This document shows, piece by piece, positions 1 through 10,090 of a stretch of DNA of 64,000 nucleotides. Both the position numbers and the translations under genes were made by a program. The stretch is from Lentisphaeria bacterium. GTDB lineage: Bacteria > Verrucomicrobiota > Lentisphaeria > Victivallales > Victivallaceae. The notes below the pieces were generated by a model that worked only from the letters and a program-made list of their open reading frames with translations, had not been told where the DNA came from and searched no databases. The stretch lies in contig CP091727.1 of the NCBI GenBank assembly GCA_022009855.1, forward strand, positions 2,542,001-2,606,000, read 5' to 3'. The stretch's first letter is position 1, and every line of letters starts with the position of its first letter.

Positions 1-2
1 CG

Positions 3-1418
3 GCCGAGTGGAACCGCTTCGGCGGCTGGAAGAACGGTCCGCAGCTGGAGGCGACCGGCAACTTCCGGGTTGCCAAGTATGACGGAAAATGGTGGATGGT
101 CGATCCGGAAGGGCGGCTTTTCTTCTCCCACGGCATGGATGTGCTGACCGTCTCCGGCAATGCGATCCGCTGCACCGGGCGTCCTGAGTGGTTCGCTTTC
201 CCGGTCGGCAAGGAGAAGGAGATCGCCTTCAACCGGCGCAACCTCCAGATCAAATACGGCAAGCAGGATTACGAACCGGATTTCTTCCAAACCGTCAGCC
301 GCCGGCTGGAGCATTGGGGATTCAATTCGATCGGCGACTGGGGCGATTTCCGCCTGATCGCGCTCGGCGAGACCCCCTACACCATGCAGCTCACCGACTA
401 CGACTGGAAGATGCCGCGGATCGGCAAGAGCAATCTCAAGTTCTATGATGTCTACGATCCCCGTTATGTCGCGAAGATGCGGACGCTGATTCCCGATCTG
501 GCGGAGAAGCATCCTGAAGTGCTGCAGTCGCTCACCGACCCGATGTGCATCGGCTATTTCATCGACAACGAGCTCAACTTCGGGAACCGCAAACCGCTGG
601 AGCTGATTCGCGCGGTGCTCGGCAGCCCGGAGAAGCAGTGCATCAAGCGTGAGTTCATCGGAGACCTGAAACGCAAGTACCATACGGTCCACAAGCTCAA
701 CAAGGCCTGGAACACCAGCTATGCCAGCTGGAGCGCGATGCAGCGGAGCACCGAGGTGCCCGAAAAGCAGACCGAGGCGTACCGTGCCGACGGCAAGGCG
801 TTTCTGGAGAAGACGATCGACCGCTATTTCGCAATCTGCCGCGATTCGATCAAATCGGTGGCGCCGCATCGGCTCTACCTCGGCTGCCGCTTCATCAGCA
901 CCGACAGCGTGATTCCGGAGCTTTCGGCGGCGTCGAAGAAGTACTGCGACGTGCTGACGGTCAACATCTACGCGCACTCTCCGGCCAACATCGGCGCCGA
1001 GACCTTCCCGGATATGCCGGTTCTGATCGGCGAGTTCCACTTCGGTGTGCTCGATCGCGGAATGTATTCGCCGGGACTCTGCCCGGTCGGCGTGGATCAG
1101 AACGATCGCGCGATCGCTTATACCCGGTTTCTGCAGGGGGCGCTGCTCCATCCGCAGATTGTCGGAGCGCACTGGTTCCAGTACCGGGACCAGCCGCTGA
1201 CTGGCCGCGGCGACGGGGAGCGCTATCAGATCGGCTTTGTCGATGTCGCCGATACCCCCTATCCGGAAATCTGCCGCGCTTCGCGCGAAGTCGGCGAGAA
1301 CATGTACCAGTACCGGTTGAACGGAAAGCCGCAGAACAGCATGCGCAGCGAAGCGGCTGCTCCGGAAAAAGCGGAAAAGGTCGTTCCCGCAAAGGATGGG
1401 ACTCCCTTGAAGAGGTGA
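3..1418 (+). CDS. Agarase-like glycoside hydrolase (clan GH-A), 5' end missing
   Basis: The frame is open from the window edge, so the N-terminus is missing. The first visible residues, GGWKNGPQLEATGNFRVAKY followed by DGKWWMVDPEGRLFFSHGMD, form the typical entry to agarase/beta-galactosidase-like TIM barrels (GH50-like). IGYFIDNELNFG carries the likely acid/base Glu and VLIGEFHFGVLDRG the likely nucleophile Glu. About 470 residues are visible, ending in a charged, Ala/Lys-rich tail. It probably acts outside the cytoplasm on a galactan-type polymer, but the export signal is outside the window. A strong hairpin terminator follows at once, so it ends its transcription unit. The hydrolase fold is well supported; the exact GH family and substrate are inferred. 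Confidence 0.75.
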   Translation, partial: AEWNRFGGWKNGPQLEATGNFRVAKYDGKWWMVDPEGRLFFSHGMDVLTVSGNAIRCTGRPEWFAFPVGKEKEIAFNRRNLQIKYGKQDYEPDFFQTVSRRLEHWGFNSIGDWGDFRLIALGETPYTMQLTDYDWKMPRIGKSNLKFYDVYDPRYVAKMRTLIPDLAEKHPEVLQSLTDPMCIGYFIDNELNFGNRKPLELIRAVLGSPEKQCIKREFIGDLKRKYHTVHKLNKAWNTSYASWSAMQRSTEVPEKQTEAYRADGKAFLEKTIDRYFAICRDSIKSVAPHRLYLGCRFISTDSVIPELSAASKKYCDVLTVNIYAHSPANIGAETFPDMPVLIGEFHFGVLDRGMYSPGLCPVGVDQNDRAIAYTRFLQGALLHPQIVGAHWFQYRDQPLTGRGDGERYQIGFVDVADTPYPEICRASREVGENMYQYRLNGKPQNSMRSEAAAPEKAEKVVPAKDGTPLKR

Positions 1419-1440
1419 GAGTTCCGCACTTCGGTTTGCA

Positions 1441-1482
1441 AGCTCCCCCCGACCGTCGGCATGGCGGTCGGGGAGCTTTTTG
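1441..1482 (+). terminator. Rho-independent terminator after the agarase-like gene
   Basis: AGCTCCCC...GACCG pairs with CGGTCGGGGAGCT around a short loop, leaving a 2-base bulge, and is followed directly by a T run. It starts 22 bases after the stop codon of the preceding gene. Confidence 0.85.
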
Positions 1483-1533
1483 CGTTCCGGCGGGCGGAGC
1501 GTGGGAATCTCCGCCGGAGAGCGGAAAAACGGT

Positions 1534-1562
1534 TTGTTTTTTCAGGCATTCCGTGATATAAT
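1534..1562 (+). promoter_or_regulatory. Sigma-70-like promoter for the GT9 gene
   Basis: TTGTTT and TATAAT are separated by 17 bases, in an AT-rich pocket between the terminator and the GT9 start codon. The implied leader is about 115 bases. Confidence 0.6.
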
Positions 1563-1683
1563 AAGAGAAATATTTTAACCAGATGCGCGTGTGGAATGTC
1601 GGACGGCCGGCTTGAGAAGACCCGGACGGTCGGAGTCCGGCGGGAGTTCCGTTCCGGTCCGTTTCCGACGCAGAGAGTGACAG

Positions 1684-2851
1684 ATGCATACGGAATGGCT
1701 GCTTCGGATCGACCGTCGGCTCGGCGGACTGCTTCTGCTGTTCTGCCGGCGGTGGCGTCGGCGGACACTGCCGACTGCGGTCCGGACGATTCTGGTTTTC
1801 AAATTCATGGGAGGCGGCTCGATCACCGTCGCCGGTCCGCTGCTGCTGGCGCTGCGCCGGCGGCATCCCGGAGCGCGGCTGGTGCTGGTCTGCACGTCGC
1901 AGGTGGCGCCACACGCGGAACTGCTCGGGCTGTTCGATCGGATCGAAGCTGTTGAAGACCGCGGAGTGTTTCGTCTGGCGCTTTCCCTGGCCTCCATCCT
2001 GTACCGGTGCCGGAGGATGCGGCCGGAACTTTCCGTCAATCTGGAGGTCTACTCTCGGGTGGCGGTCTTCTGCGGCGCACTGGCAGGAGGCCGGTTCCGG
2101 AGCGGATTTTATCTGGAAGAGGAGACGCCCGTGCGCGGATGTTACGATATGGCGCTCCCGTTTGCGCGGCGGGGGCGCGTCTATGAATATTACGATGCGT
2201 TGGCGGGGAAGTTGGAGTCCCCCCCTGCCGGAGCCTGAGGAGCTGCGGGAGCGGATCTGTTCAGAAGTCCCCGTTCCGACGGTCGGGGGGCCGCTGCTGG
2301 TGGCTGCGCCGTTCTGCAGTGCGTTGAGCTTTCTCCGTCGGTGGGATTTTCTCTCCTGGGGAAATTTCTTACCGAATTTCTGACTGCGCATCCGGAGTGG
2401 CGGGTGCTGGTGATCGGCGGTCTGAAGGATGCCGGGCACGCCCGGGAGATCCTTGCCGCGGTGCCGCCAAAGCTGGCGGAGCGGATCTCTTCCGGCTGCG
2501 GCAGGCTCTCTCTGCGGGAGTCGGTGGCGGCGATTCATGGTTCGGCCCTTTTTTGTCGGTATCGACAGTGCGCCGCTCCACTGGGCGCGGCTGACGGGGC
2601 GGCGGGTGCTCAGTTTCTGGGGCGCGACGGAACCGGACCTGCTGCTGCGTCCGTCTCCGTGGCTCGCCGAGACGGTGATTCGGGTGGAGGCACCCTGTTC
2701 TCCATGTGTGCATTCTGTGGAGCGGAGCCGCTGTTCCGGCCGGGCGGCTTGTATGGCGGAGATATCGCCGGAACGGGTGTTCACGGAAGCGGAGCGGCTG
2801 CTCCGGCGGCCGGAGCCCTGCTTGTGCCGTGTTGCATTGTCCATGAAGTGA
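1684..2851 (+). CDS. GT9 family (heptosyltransferase-like) glycosyltransferase, frameshifted
   Basis: This looks like an ADP-heptose:LPS heptosyltransferase-type protein (GT9, GT-B fold), which would add a sugar to a lipid-linked surface glycan at the inner membrane. The N-terminal half has ILVFKFMGGGSITVAGPLL and the donor-domain start GARLVLVCTSQ. The C-terminal half has EWRVLVIGG, then FVGIDSAPLHWARLTGRRVL with SFWGATEPDLL, the hallmark of the GT9 nucleotide-sugar site. The reading frame changes three times: near 2219 in a run of seven C, near 2360, and near 2550 in a run of six T. All three breaks can be bridged with family-consistent protein, so a single intact gene of about 390 codons is likely. 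It is followed 15 bases later by a large membrane protein. Confidence 0.7.
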
Positions 2852-2866
2852 TAGCAGGAGGTTGAG

Positions 2867-5804
2867 ATGTTTATTCCGCTGGCACTGGTCTTGTTAGTGA
2901 CCGGGTTGTTCTGGCTCTGTTCCGCGCCCCGAAGTTCTTCGCCGCAAGTTCCGCTTCCGGTGAAGGTGCGGTTCGCGGTGTTCGGGCAGTCGGGAATTCT
3001 GGCACTGGCGGCGGGCGGATTCTACTGGCGGACGATGCGGTTCGAACCGGAACCGTATCAGGATTTTATCGGCGGCTTTCTCGGCATGTCCGGCATGCCG
3101 AAAAGTTTTGAGTATACAGCGGAATATGTCGGGCTGGTTGTCTTCGGCGCGGCGGCGTTTCTGCTCTGCCGCTGGTACCGGCGGCTGGCGGCGGAGCCGG
3201 GCGGCGCCGCACTCCTCGCCCGGATCGGCTTCTATTCCCTTCTGCCCGGCTTCGTCATGGCGGGGCAGGCGGTGACGGTCGCGTCGCTGGAGCCGCTGAC
3301 GACGCTTCCGGCGCTGGCGGTTCTGCTCGCTTTTCCGGCGCTGGCGGTGATGCCGGCAGGGGATGCCGTCGCCGCTTCCCGCACGACGGAGCGCTGTTAT
3401 GCCGGACTTCTGCTCTTCCCGTTTTCGCTGGCAGGAGTTCAGTTCTTCCATCAGCGGGTATGGGGAGTGGGAGAGCCGGTGACCGGATTTCTTTACGTCG
3501 CGGTGATCTGCCTGCTGCTCTGGCGGATTCGCCGGAATCCCTCTCCGGGGAGTTGTGACCGGTTTTTTCTTCGTCGCCCAGCTCGGAATTCCGCTGCTCT
3601 TCCTCTACCTGCTGCCGCCGCCGTTTCAACGGCGTGACGGCAGCTGGTTCGATCCGGAAATTCACTGGACATTTTCTCTGTTGGTGTGGATTCTGATCGG
3701 AATTGCCTGGTTCGCGCTGGCGCGGGCATTCCGTCGCGCCGCGGAAGGGGAAATTTTTCGGGTGCCGCTGCCGATTCTGCTCGCCATGGCGGGGTGCCTG
3801 CTCGCCGGGCAGGACGGCTGGCCGGCCATCTGGCATGACGACTATCACAACGGCGAAGTGGCGCTTCCGTGGTGTCTCTGGCAGACGATGGGGTGTGTTC
3901 CCTACATCGACTACATTCCTTCGCGCGGTTTGATCAATTATTTGCCCGGGTTCTTCACCTGGCTGTTCCGTGGGCATGATCTTTCGTTCCTCGGCATCGG
4001 TCAGAGGCTGGCGGATCTCGCGGTGCTCGCGGTGCTGCTGCCGCCGTTGCGCCGCCGCTGCGGGAGTGTTGTGGCGTTTGCGGCGATTCTGGTGATTTCC
4101 GGGCTGGGATGCGGCATCGGCGCCGGGCTGGCGGTGGCGATCGCCTTCTTCTTCTTCCTGACCGAACCGGAACGCTACCGTGATCCGATCCGGTGGCTCT
4201 GGTGGTTTGGCGTGCTCGGGCTGGTTGGCGTTTTCTACTCCCTTACCGACACGGCGGCGATGGTGCTGGCGACGGTGCCGCTGCTGCTCCGGCAGCTGTG
4301 GCGGGCGGTGACGGAACAACGGCGGGCATTTTGCCTCTCCGCCGGTGCGGTCGTGGTGATTGCGCTGCTGCTTCTGCTGACGCCGTTCTACCGAATCATC
4401 GGCAGGATGCTGTGCATTTTGCTGGAACAGGCGGGCGTCTACACTCTGGCGCATTGCGTGCCGTGGATGAGCTCCCGTGAGCTTGATGCCATGGTGACGC
4501 AGGGGCTGTTCTGGCAGTTCGTCCGGTTCGGCTGGCTGGGAGTGGGGGCAATGGCGCTTTTCTCGCTTCTGCGGAAACGGCGGAATACATTGCGGGATGA
4601 ACTGCATTTTCTCGGCAGCTCCTCCGTTCTTATTCTGACGGTCCTGCTGATCCAGCGGGCAGGGGGGCGGATTGATCTGGGCAGCACGTCGCGCATCTTC
4701 ACAGTCTCCGGATTGTTTGCCGGATTTCTGGTTCCATGGCTGCTGCCGGGGCTGGCGCGCCGCCGGGCTTTGCTCTGCGGCTGGGTAATCGTTCTCGGCT
4801 TGTATGGCCTGCAAAGCGCCGACTGGCGGAATCTCCGGTACAACTGTACCGTGACGGTTGTGGAGCCGGAAGGGGTGGTCGATCTCAGTGCGGCGGGATT
4901 CCCGATGCTCGGCCGTGCCTCATTGATTCAACCGGATCATCTCGCCCATCTGATCGGCACGAAGGCGTTGCTCGACCGGGTGCTTGAGCCGGAGGAGAGC
5001 TATCTTGACATGACCAACAACGCGACCGGTTACGCCTACTTCCACCGCCGTCCGCCGGTCTCCTATCCGGCGTGGAACTACGTTGCCTCGCGTCCGCAGG
5101 TGGAGCGGATGGTGGAGGAGGTGAAGGCGGCAAAACCGCTGCTGGTGCTGGTGAAGGGGCGCGACGTCAACTTCTACGAAGGGCGTCTGCCGTTCCGCGC
5201 CCACGCGCTCTACCGGTATCTGCTGAAAGAATACCTGCCGTTCCGGGATACCGGCGGCCGGATCTGGATGATCCGGCGCGGTTTCGAAGCGCGGCTGAAC
5301 GGAGTACCTCAGGTGGAGGCCGCTTCGATCGGCGATATGGCGCTGGCGGCGGAGGCGTTTCAGGATCCGAAGATCGACGCCTATCCCTTCACCTGGGGCG
5401 CTTCTCTGGAACGGCTCGCGCCACACCTGGCGGATCCGGTTCCGGTGCGGGTCGGAGCGGGGAAGAATCTTCGAGGCGGAGGGGAGGGACTCTTCTTCGC
5501 CCAGCCTGGCGGAGCGGAACTGCGGCTGGAGATTCCCGCCGGAATGACAGGGGATTTTCTGCTGCTCGAATTCGACCGTCCGATCGTCGGCCGCGACTTC
5601 CGGGTGGTCTGGGAGGATGTGCTCGCCGGCAGGGGGCAGCCGTGGATCGAATTCTGGGGCGGCTCCAATTGCTATCTCATCCCGTTGGACACCTCGCCGA
5701 ACTGGCTGCTGTCGCCGTGGAAGCGGAACTGCCGGGTGAAACTGCCCGGAACGTTTGCCGGCGAGTTCCGGCTGCTCCGGGCGGAGTTTCTCCGGCGGCG
5801 CTGA
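2867..5804 (+). CDS. Large polytopic membrane protein, probable GT39-like glycosyltransferase, one frameshift
   Basis: Two reading frames, 2867-3550 and 3550-5804, join at a GGGG run near 3548 to make one protein of about 980 residues. It has many hydrophobic segments throughout the first 550 residues. A loop reading WHDDYHNGEVALPWCLWQTM then PYIDYIPSRGLINYLPGFF resembles the acidic periplasmic loop after the first helices of lipid-phosphosugar-dependent transferases. The last 250 residues look soluble, with beta-rich character (LRLEIPAGMTGDFLLLEF). The gene follows the GT9 gene closely and probably shares its promoter. I cannot assign a family with certainty; membrane glycosyltransferase is an inference from architecture and neighbours. 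Confidence 0.55.
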
Positions 5805-5811
5805 ACGTTGG

Positions 5812-6630
5812 TCAGCGGAGCAGGCCGCCGTCGATGCCGACGATTCGGACGGTGAGCGGAATCTGTTGCCCGGCACGCTCCATCGCCTGTTCGACGATGG
5901 CGGTGGTGCTTCCGCAGCAGGGAATCTCCATCCTCGCGACGGTGATGGAACGGATCCGATGACGGCGGAAGATTTCCGCGAGTTTTTCCACGTATTCTTC
6001 GGTGCTGTTGTCCAGTTTCGGGCAGAAGACGACGAGAATGCGGCCGTCGAGCAGCTCCCGGTGGAAGCCGCCGAAGGCGTGGGCGACGCAGTCGGCCGAG
6101 ATCAGCAGATCGGCGTCATCGAAATATTCCGCAGCGGGATTGAGCAGTTTGAGCTGAACCGGCCACTGCCGCAGGGCGGAAGGAGTGTCCGCCGGAGCGG
6201 ATGTCGTCGTCCGGCGCGGTGCGAGCCGTTTCGCCAGTGTGCCGGGGCAGCCGCAGGGGAGCTTCCCCGCCTGCTGCAGATCCGGCACCGGAAGTCCCTG
6301 TTCCCGGAGGCAGGCGACTGCGGTTTCCAGCAGCTTGAATTCTCCATGCTCCTTCAGATGCTTCAGATGGGCCTTGATGGTGTTGGGGCCCTGCCGGATG
6401 ATGTTCTCCATCACCTTGCGCTCATCGTAGGCTTCGGCCTCCCGTTCGACGACCTGAATCGCGCCCAGCGGACACTCGCCGATGCAGGCGCCAAGGCCAT
6501 CGCAGAAGAGGTCGCTGACCAGCCTCGCCTTGCCGTCGATCAACTGGAGTGCCCCTTCCGGGCAGTTGGGGATGCATTTGCCGCAGCCGTTGCATTTCGT
6601 TTCATCGATCTGGATAATTTTTCTCTTCAT
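5812..6630 (-). CDS. Polyferredoxin-type 4Fe-4S binding protein
   Basis: About 272 residues. Residues 10-60 hold two ferredoxin cluster motifs: CNGCGKCIPNC, then CDGLGACIGEC, where the second cluster lacks the usual second Cys as is common in this family. A central CGCPGT and a C-terminal EIPCCGSTTAIVEQAM add further cysteines. The start at 6630 (MKRKIIQIDETKC) is chosen because a GGAGG Shine-Dalgarno sequence precedes it; the frame stays open further upstream without family similarity. It is cytoplasmic and probably an electron carrier or redox sensor in an anaerobe. It lies 55 bases after the TetR gene on the same strand, so the pair is likely one autoregulated operon. The specific partner is unknown. 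Confidence 0.8.
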   Translation of the reverse strand: MKRKIIQIDETKCNGCGKCIPNCPEGALQLIDGKARLVSDLFCDGLGACIGECPLGAIQVVEREAEAYDERKVMENIIRQGPNTIKAHLKHLKEHGEFKLLETAVACLREQGLPVPDLQQAGKLPCGCPGTLAKRLAPRRTTTSAPADTPSALRQWPVQLKLLNPAAEYFDDADLLISADCVAHAFGGFHRELLDGRILVVFCPKLDNSTEEYVEKLAEIFRRHRIRSITVARMEIPCCGSTTAIVEQAMERAGQQIPLTVRIVGIDGGLLR

Positions 6631-6685
6631 GATGGATTTCCTCCTTGGATGACACATTGTCGATTTTAAAGTGCGGGAACTGGAA

Positions 6686-7258
6686 TCAGCCGCAGGGAGC
6701 GAGAAGTTTCCGCAGAACGTCGATGAGTTCTTCGCCTTTCCGCCGCAGGTCAAACGCGCCGCCGGAGAGTCCCCACTGCTTCACCAGCAGCCGGACTGGC
6801 CCGAAGACCAGCCGGAAAAGCATTTCTTCCGGAATATCCTGCCGGATCTCGCCGGAGCGCTGCGCTTTGCGGAAGTGCTCCCCGAGCTTTTCCCGGTGTC
6901 GGTGCATCATCTCCAGCAGGAGTTGGGCGAACTGCGGATCTTCCATGAAAAGCTCTTCAGCGAAGAGCACCTTCGCCAGCGGCGGCTGTGCCGCAACCTG
7001 TCCGAAACGGTTCCGGACGAACCGGGCCACCGCTTCGAAGCCGGTCAGTTCCGGCGGGAGTTCCGGAACTCCCCGGTCGAACTCCCCGATCAGGGTACGG
7101 ATGATCTCCGATTTGTTCCGGAAGTGCCGGTAGATCGCCGGTTCGGTGATGTTCAGTTTCTCCGCCAGATTCCGGATTGTGAGATTCTGCATTCCCCCAT
7201 CGGCAAGAAGTTTCAGCGCTGCCGTTAAAATTTCCTGCTGCCTTCCGGTAAGTTTCAT
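6686..7258 (-). CDS. TetR/AcrR family transcriptional regulator
   Basis: 190 residues, a normal length for the family. Residues 1-50 form the HTH: RQQEILTAALKLLADGGMQ, then LTIRNLAEKLNITEPAIYRH and FRNKSEIIRTL. The rest is a helical ligand-binding domain with no obvious ligand signature. The start at 7258 has a GGAG ribosome site. A near-palindromic 20-bp site lies 16 bases upstream, so autorepression is expected, as is control of the iron-sulfur gene downstream in the same orientation. The inducer is unknown. Confidence 0.88.
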   Translation of the reverse strand: MKLTGRQQEILTAALKLLADGGMQNLTIRNLAEKLNITEPAIYRHFRNKSEIIRTLIGEFDRGVPELPPELTGFEAVARFVRNRFGQVAAQPPLAKVLFAEELFMEDPQFAQLLLEMMHRHREKLGEHFRKAQRSGEIRQDIPEEMLFRLVFGPVRLLVKQWGLSGGAFDLRRKGEELIDVLRKLLAPCG

Positions 7259-7274
7259 CTGCCGATCTCCTGGT

Positions 7275-7294
7275 GTTAGTTATCGTTCACTAAC
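7275..7294 (-). promoter_or_regulatory. Probable TetR operator
   Basis: GTTAGTTATCGTTCACTAAC is an inverted repeat with perfect 6-base arms (GTTAGT/ACTAAC) and further internal symmetry, giving 16 of 20 symmetric positions. It lies between the TetR start codon and a weak TTGATT-containing promoter region on the minus strand. Size and symmetry fit TetR-family operators. Confidence 0.7.
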
Positions 7295-7442
7295 AATAGA
7301 AGTGATTTTTCCAAAAAATCAAGGGCGGATGTGAAAAATCGATAAAAATTCCTGAAAAGAGTGCGAAGGATAACAAATGTCGCAAAATTAAAGGTTGTTG
7401 CAAAAAAAACAGCAATGCAGACATTCCTGAGGAACTTGGTAT

Positions 7443-7471
7443 TTGCAAAAGAGAAATTGATGTAGTATAGT
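7443..7471 (+). promoter_or_regulatory. Promoter for the plus-strand ABC exporter genes
   Basis: TTGCAA and TATAGT are separated by 17 bases, 77 bases upstream of the permease start codon. The surrounding 7262-7548 stretch is AT-rich and contains no gene. Confidence 0.55.
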
Positions 7472-7548
7472 AATAAGATTCCAGAATAAAAATACAATAA
7501 TCTGTTATATAAAGCTATAATTTTTACAAGTCAGGACCCTGATAAAAA

Positions 7549-8284
7549 ATGTTTTCGCAATTCCATAAAATTTATGAACAGATGCAGGTCCTCGTTGCCA
7601 AGGATCTTGCACAAAAATATAAACGGACCATTCTAGGTTTTTTGTGGTCATTCCTTCTGCCGCTCACACAATCGATCGTTCTTTTTTATGTATTCCGAAT
7701 TGTGATGCGTTTTAATATGCCCAATTATATTTTGTATTTGGTGAGTGGTTTATTTTTATGGCAGACTTTCAATAACATGCTAATGTCCTCTCTGTTTGCT
7801 TATATAGGCAATGCAGCATTGCTGAAAAGAACTTCATGCATACGTTATGTGCCGGTGGTATCATGTTGCATTACCGAATTAGTCCATTTGTGCTGTTCAA
7901 TTCCGGTGATTATGTTGTGTATGTGGTTCTTCAAAGTCCCAATTACATTCGGTGTTTGTCTACTTCCGCTCTTTTTTCATCATCCTGACCGGCTATGGTG
8001 CAGGAATTGGTATGTTGCTCGGTGTGTACAACTTATTTTTTTCGTGACATTGAACGGATTGTTATAATTTTGCTTCAGTTATGGTTTTTGTCACGCCGGT
8101 TTTTTATCCAGTGATAGCCATGCCGCAAAAATTCAAAGTTCTGCTATGGGTCAATCCTTTCTATCCTTTTTTGGAGCTTTGGCGTGCTGTTTTTTTTCAA
8201 CCGATGCCATTGAACTGGCAAAACCTTGCAATCTCTTTGGGCTGGATGGTTTTTTCGTTATTCTCGGTAGTGTATGTTACCTGA
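7549..8284 (+). CDS. wzm: ABC-2 polysaccharide export permease (Wzm/TagG type), frameshifted
   Basis: Membrane subunit of an ABC exporter moving a lipid-linked glycan across the inner membrane. It starts with the family signature LVAKDLAQKYKRTILGFLWS and LLPLTQSIVLFYVFRIVM, followed by several hydrophobic helices. The C-terminal family motif FFVTPVFYPVIAMPQKF with LLWVNPFYPFLELWRAVFF is present in another frame. Frame changes fall in T runs near 7970 and 8035. Restoring them gives about 245 residues, close to the usual 260. It is followed by the ATPase gene after 28 bases. A second, damaged relative is at 17268-18047. Confidence 0.8.
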
Positions 8285-8312
8285 GAAACTATCGGAAATT
8301 GGGAGAATATTT

Positions 8313-8994
8313 ATGACGCATATTGAACTTCATGATATTGTGAAAACTTATCGATTCCTGCGTGAGCGCAGAGGACTGAAAAAATATGCTTGTGGGTAGA
8401 CGTGACAAAAACAATGATACACATCTGGTGTTTGATCACCTTTCGTTTACCATAGAAGCAGGAGACGCTGTTGGATTTTGTGGGCCAAATGGTTGCGGAA
8501 AAAGTACATTGCTGGGGCTGATTGGGCGAACTCTTTACCCTGACAGTGGAACTGTGACTGTACGGGGTCGAGTCGGAATGATGCTGGAATTGTGTGCAGG
8601 ATTCTGTCTTGACTGTACTGGCCGAGAAAATATTTTGTTGAATGGAGTTATGCAAGGTGCAACTATTCAACAAATGAGAAAATCTGAAGAAGAAATCATT
8701 GAATTCGCCGGATTGAAAGACTTCATAGATTCTCCTGTGTTTACATATTCAAGCGGTATGCTTGCTCGTCTTGGTTTTGCAATCAGTATAAAGATTGAGG
8801 CGGAAATCTTGCTGATTGACGAGGTCCTCGCTGTCGGCGATCATGAATTTCAGGAGAAATGTTTTACTGAAATTGGGAAATTAAAAAAACTCGGGAGAAC
8901 TATCTTGTTCACGAGTCATGACATGGGCTTAATGGACCGCTTTTGTGACAAGATATATAAGGTAGAGAGTAGCAGACTTTTTCCTATGAAATAG
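8313..8994 (+). CDS. wzt: Polysaccharide export ABC transporter ATPase (Wzt/TagH type), frameshifted near the start
   Basis: Cytoplasmic ATPase partner of the preceding permease. The start at 8313 has a GGGAG ribosome site and gives MTHIELHDIVKTYRFLRERR. A frame change follows in the A run at 8379-8384, and the rest is in the other frame. Walker A is GPNGCGKST, the signature YSSGMLARLGFA, Walker B ILLIDEVLAVGD and the H-loop TSHD. The protein ends about 225 residues in, without the C-terminal carbohydrate-binding domain of E. coli O9a-type Wzt. It therefore resembles the short KpsT/TagH class, in which chain termination is not sensed by the ATPase. Confidence 0.85.
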
Positions 8995-9027
8995 GGAGTG
9001 ATAGAAAAACTAAAATAATTCATTTGA

Positions 9028-9237
9028 TAGTGTCCGATATTTGTAATGCCGCCCTTGAAAAAAGGGGCATTACAGATTACAAGTCCCGAATACACTTTCC
9101 AGAATTTGCTATTGCAAAGCCAAATTAGACAGCTGGAAATTGAAAAGTTTGCGCTGGTCGGTTGCTTCAGCTATACCATGAGACGTTTGCCATCAGCAAT
9201 CTCTTAGAAGCAAATGTGCGCAAAATATCGGACACTA
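9028..9237. mobile_element. 210-bp MITE-like element with 15-bp terminal inverted repeats
   Basis: The ends are perfect inverted copies of TAGTGTCCGATATTT (9028-9042, and 9223-9237 reversed). TA at both outer ends fits the TA target of IS630/Tc1-like elements. Just inside the left end, 9042-9074 forms a hairpin (TGTAATGCC...GGCATTACA). No complete transposase is present. The 9-base GACACTACC is duplicated in tandem at the right edge (9231-9248). It lies between the wzt stop codon and the stop codon of the convergent GT2 gene. The family assignment is inferred. Confidence 0.5.
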
Positions 9238-9243
9238 CCGACA

Positions 9244-10090
9244 CTACCTTGCAAAGGTTGTAAAGATGCCTTTTAATCGCCCACAAAACATAAAATAATA
9301 ATAACGGTAGGAAGATGGCGCGGAAATCACGAGTCTTGCCAATGGATATAAAACATTAGCTGCCTTAAACCAGAAAGGATAAGCCAGCTTTTTCAAGAGC
9401 ACCATTCTACAAATCCCGTATCCGCAAATTTTTTCCGCGGAAAAAGATGTGAGTTTCTGCTCCGGGTGCAGTACGTGGATATCAGAACAACGAAATGTTT
9501 TTGCTCCGTACAACACTCCTCGAGCCAAATAATCACTGTCATCTCCTCCGTATTTGTAAAGGCTGTTTTCTCCTGGACCGAAGGTGTCATCGAAAAAGAC
9601 CGATTTTTTCAACCATCTCTTTTCGATAAAATTGGACAAAGGCTTCTCCTTTGTAAAACAAGGAATATTTTCCTATTTTCTTTTCAAAATACTTCGTATT
9701 GAATCGTGGATTGCCGATATTGCTCCAAACTCCGAGCAAAATTGAAAGAGTTGGTTCTTTCTCAAAATGTTCAACAACTTTGTTAAGTGTTCCATCGCAA
9801 TAAATACAGTCGTCATCAGGAAATGCTACAATTTTTCCTTTTATTCTGGGCAAAACAAGGTTGCGTGCCGCACAGATTCCCTTTGTCTGAGTTCTGATAT
9901 ATTCGAGATTCCAGTTGGGAGGACAAACCGGTAAGAAAGGTAATAATCGCCCTGCTTCATTTTGATCTACAACAAGAATCTGCAAATTCAATGCATCAGA
10001 AGTATTTTTCCTTAATGCAGAGAAAAATTCTTTGACTTCTTGGGTTCTGCCGAAAGTGCAAAAGACCAATGTGACATCAAAATCTTCCAT
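9244..10090 (-). CDS. GT2 family glycosyltransferase, one frameshift
   Basis: GT-A fold transferase for a surface glycan. The N-terminus FDVTLVFCTFGRTQEVKEFF is the nucleotide-binding strand, AFPDDDCIY is the DxD metal/UDP-sugar motif, and KYGGDDSDYLAR holds the late acidic residues. The two halves join through IGLFDDTFGPGE where the frame changes near 9600 in short A/T runs. About 280 residues in total. The start overlaps the end of glf by 14 bases, so translation is probably coupled. The acceptor and donor are not determined; given glf, a galactose or galactofuranose donor is plausible. Confidence 0.75.

Noticed and set aside
961..2844. A 627-codon open frame on the minus strand
   Set aside because: It lies opposite the agarase-like and GT9 genes, is rich in Arg/Ser/Pro, and shows no family motifs; a GC-rich shadow frame.
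9231..9248. Tandem GACACTACC repeat as a CRISPR-like or iteron array
   Set aside because: There are only two 9-base copies, and the first overlaps the end of the inverted-repeat element.
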